Assembly (NCBI GenBank): GCA_964609975.1
Contig: CAZSTR010000037.1
Location: forward strand, 1 to 14,042
From: UBA5905 sp964609975
Lineage (GTDB): Bacteria; Bacillota; Clostridia; Oscillospirales; Acutalibacteraceae
Reading direction: 5' to 3'
Length of the DNA stretch: 14,042 nucleotides
Position numbers and translations under genes: made by a program. The notes under the pieces were generated by a model. It worked only from the letters and a program-made list of their open reading frames with translations. It made no database searches and was not told where the DNA came from. This document shows, in pieces, positions 13,122-14,042 of this stretch; position 1 is the first letter of the stretch; each line of letters starts with the position of its first letter.

Positions 13122-14042
13122 ATGGCAAAAGGCGAAAACATTTTCAAGAGGAAAGACGGGCGATGGGAAGCACGCTATATCAAAGGCCACGATTTGGCCG
13201 GGCGCATCCAATATGGCTTCTGCTACGGAAAAACCTATCGGGAGGCCAAGGAAAAGGTGACAAAGCTCAAGGCAGCTCTGGTTCTCGGAAAAACGCCACC
13301 GCCGGTCAGCTGCCACCGTCTGTCCTTCTATTGCGACGAGTGGCTACGACTGAAGCAGCCGCGGGTGCGGGAATCCACCTATGTGAAATACGCCGCCACC
13401 GTCGAAAAGCACATCAAGCCGAAGCTTGGCGGGTGTTTTCCCGCTGCCATCCGCACCGAGCTGTTGGACAGCTTCGTCCATGAGCTATTATACGAGGATG
13501 GGCTGGCGGTAAAGTCGGTGCATGACATTCTGGTGATACTGCGCAGTGTGCTGAACCATGCCGCCGAACAGCTTCCGGGCGCGTTCCCGCCCGTAGAAAT
13601 CCATTATCCGAAGGGAACCAAAAAGGAAATGCGGGTTTTATCCCGCCGGGAGCAGGAAAGGCTTGTGCAGTTTTTGCTGACGGATTTGGATGACTGCAAA
13701 TTCGGCCTTTTGCTGGCGCTGTTCACCGGCATACGCATCGGGGAGCTATGCGCCCTGCACTGGGGCGATATCTCGGTGGAGGAGCAAACGGTATGCGTTC
13801 GCTCCACATTGCAACGCCTGCGGTACACAAGCGAAGCCGGCACTACGCGCACACGAATTCTTATCGGCGACCCGAAAAGCGTCACCTCCGCCCGCACCAT
13901 CCCGTTGACCGCGGACATAGTTGCCCTGTGCCGAAAAATGAAGGTAAAAAACGACGAAGCCTATGTGCTCACAGGGACAACCGCTTTCATGGAGCCACGC
14001 ACTCTGCAATATCGCATCAAAAAATACACCCGCGCCTGTCAG
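13122..14042 (+). CDS. Tyrosine recombinase / site-specific integrase (3' end beyond window)
   Basis: DNA strand-exchange enzyme of phage or integrative-element type; 307 codons are visible and the frame is open at the window edge. The N-terminus (ENIFKRKDGRWEARYIKG, then GKTYREAKEKVTKLKA) is the three-strand arm-binding domain found in Bacillota element integrases (about 1-60). The core-binding SAM-like domain runs from about residue 66 (LSFYCDEWLRLKQPRVRESTY) to 155. The catalytic domain starts near 170: box I TGIRIGELCALHWGD with catalytic Arg205, and the beta-hairpin lysine Lys252 in DPKSVTSARTIPL. The HxxR and Tyr boxes must lie outside the window. AAGGAGG at 13107-13113 sits eight bases before the ATG at 13122. 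Upstream sequence is clearly AT-richer than the neighbouring genes, hinting at acquired DNA. No attachment repeat can be tested because the other end is not present. Confidence 0.93.
   Translation, partial: MAKGENIFKRKDGRWEARYIKGHDLAGRIQYGFCYGKTYREAKEKVTKLKAALVLGKTPPPVSCHRLSFYCDEWLRLKQPRVRESTYVKYAATVEKHIKPKLGGCFPAAIRTELLDSFVHELLYEDGLAVKSVHDILVILRSVLNHAAEQLPGAFPPVEIHYPKGTKKEMRVLSRREQERLVQFLLTDLDDCKFGLLLALFTGIRIGELCALHWGDISVEEQTVCVRSTLQRLRYTSEAGTTRTRILIGDPKSVTSARTIPLTADIVALCRKMKVKNDEAYVLTGTTAFMEPRTLQYRIKKYTRACQ

Noticed and set aside
12978..13316. Minus-strand frame of 112 codons opposite the integrase start
   Set aside because: It overlaps the integrase N-terminus and its promoter, has no ribosome site that I can see, and its composition is that of an antisense shadow.

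Overview
The window looks like chromosome from a moderately GC-rich anaerobic Bacillota of the class Clostridia, probably Oscillospirales/Ruminococcaceae-like. This is inferred from strong AGGAGG-type ribosome sites, clear sigma-A promoters, diderm-free transport logic (two lipoprotein solute-binding proteins), the MEP isoprenoid pathway and codon usage. No rRNA or tRNA is present to fix the taxonomy.

Layout. (1) Positions 1-3290, minus strand: a branched-chain amino acid type (HAAT) ABC importer in the order livK (lipoprotein), livH, livM. livM runs off the left edge, and the ATPases (livG/livF) would be expected beyond it. The livK promoter carries a large dyad, and four small hairpins fill the livK-livH gap. 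(2) 3290-3655, minus: a self-contained unit for an unrecognised 83-residue membrane protein, with a perfect consensus promoter, its own ribosome site and its own terminator. (3) 3737-5765, minus: glutamine-dependent NAD+ synthetase (nadE) with a near-consensus promoter. (4) 5859-11420, plus: a carbohydrate operon of family-1 lipoprotein, MalF-like permease, MalG-like permease and a glycogen/maltodextrin phosphorylase. It is closed by a branched terminator and contains no ATPase gene and no glycoside hydrolase. (5) 11449-12754, plus: a fused ispD-ispF gene with its own promoter and a textbook terminator. The junction still contains a perfectly placed ribosome site and ATG for ispF, and a single base separates the linker codon from a stop. 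(6) 12755-13121: an AT-richer gap holding a candidate minus-strand structured small RNA with promoter and terminator, and the promoter of the next gene. (7) 13122-end, plus: the first 307 codons of a tyrosine recombinase, possibly the left end of an integrative element.

The sugar operon makes sense as uptake of an alpha-glucan oligosaccharide followed by phosphorolysis to glucose-1-phosphate, with energy supplied by a shared MsmX-type ATPase encoded elsewhere. The other genes are core metabolism in separate transcription units. No CRISPR array, insertion sequence, rRNA or tRNA was seen. The least explained items are the ispDF junction, the small-RNA candidate next to the integrase, and the orphan 83-residue protein.
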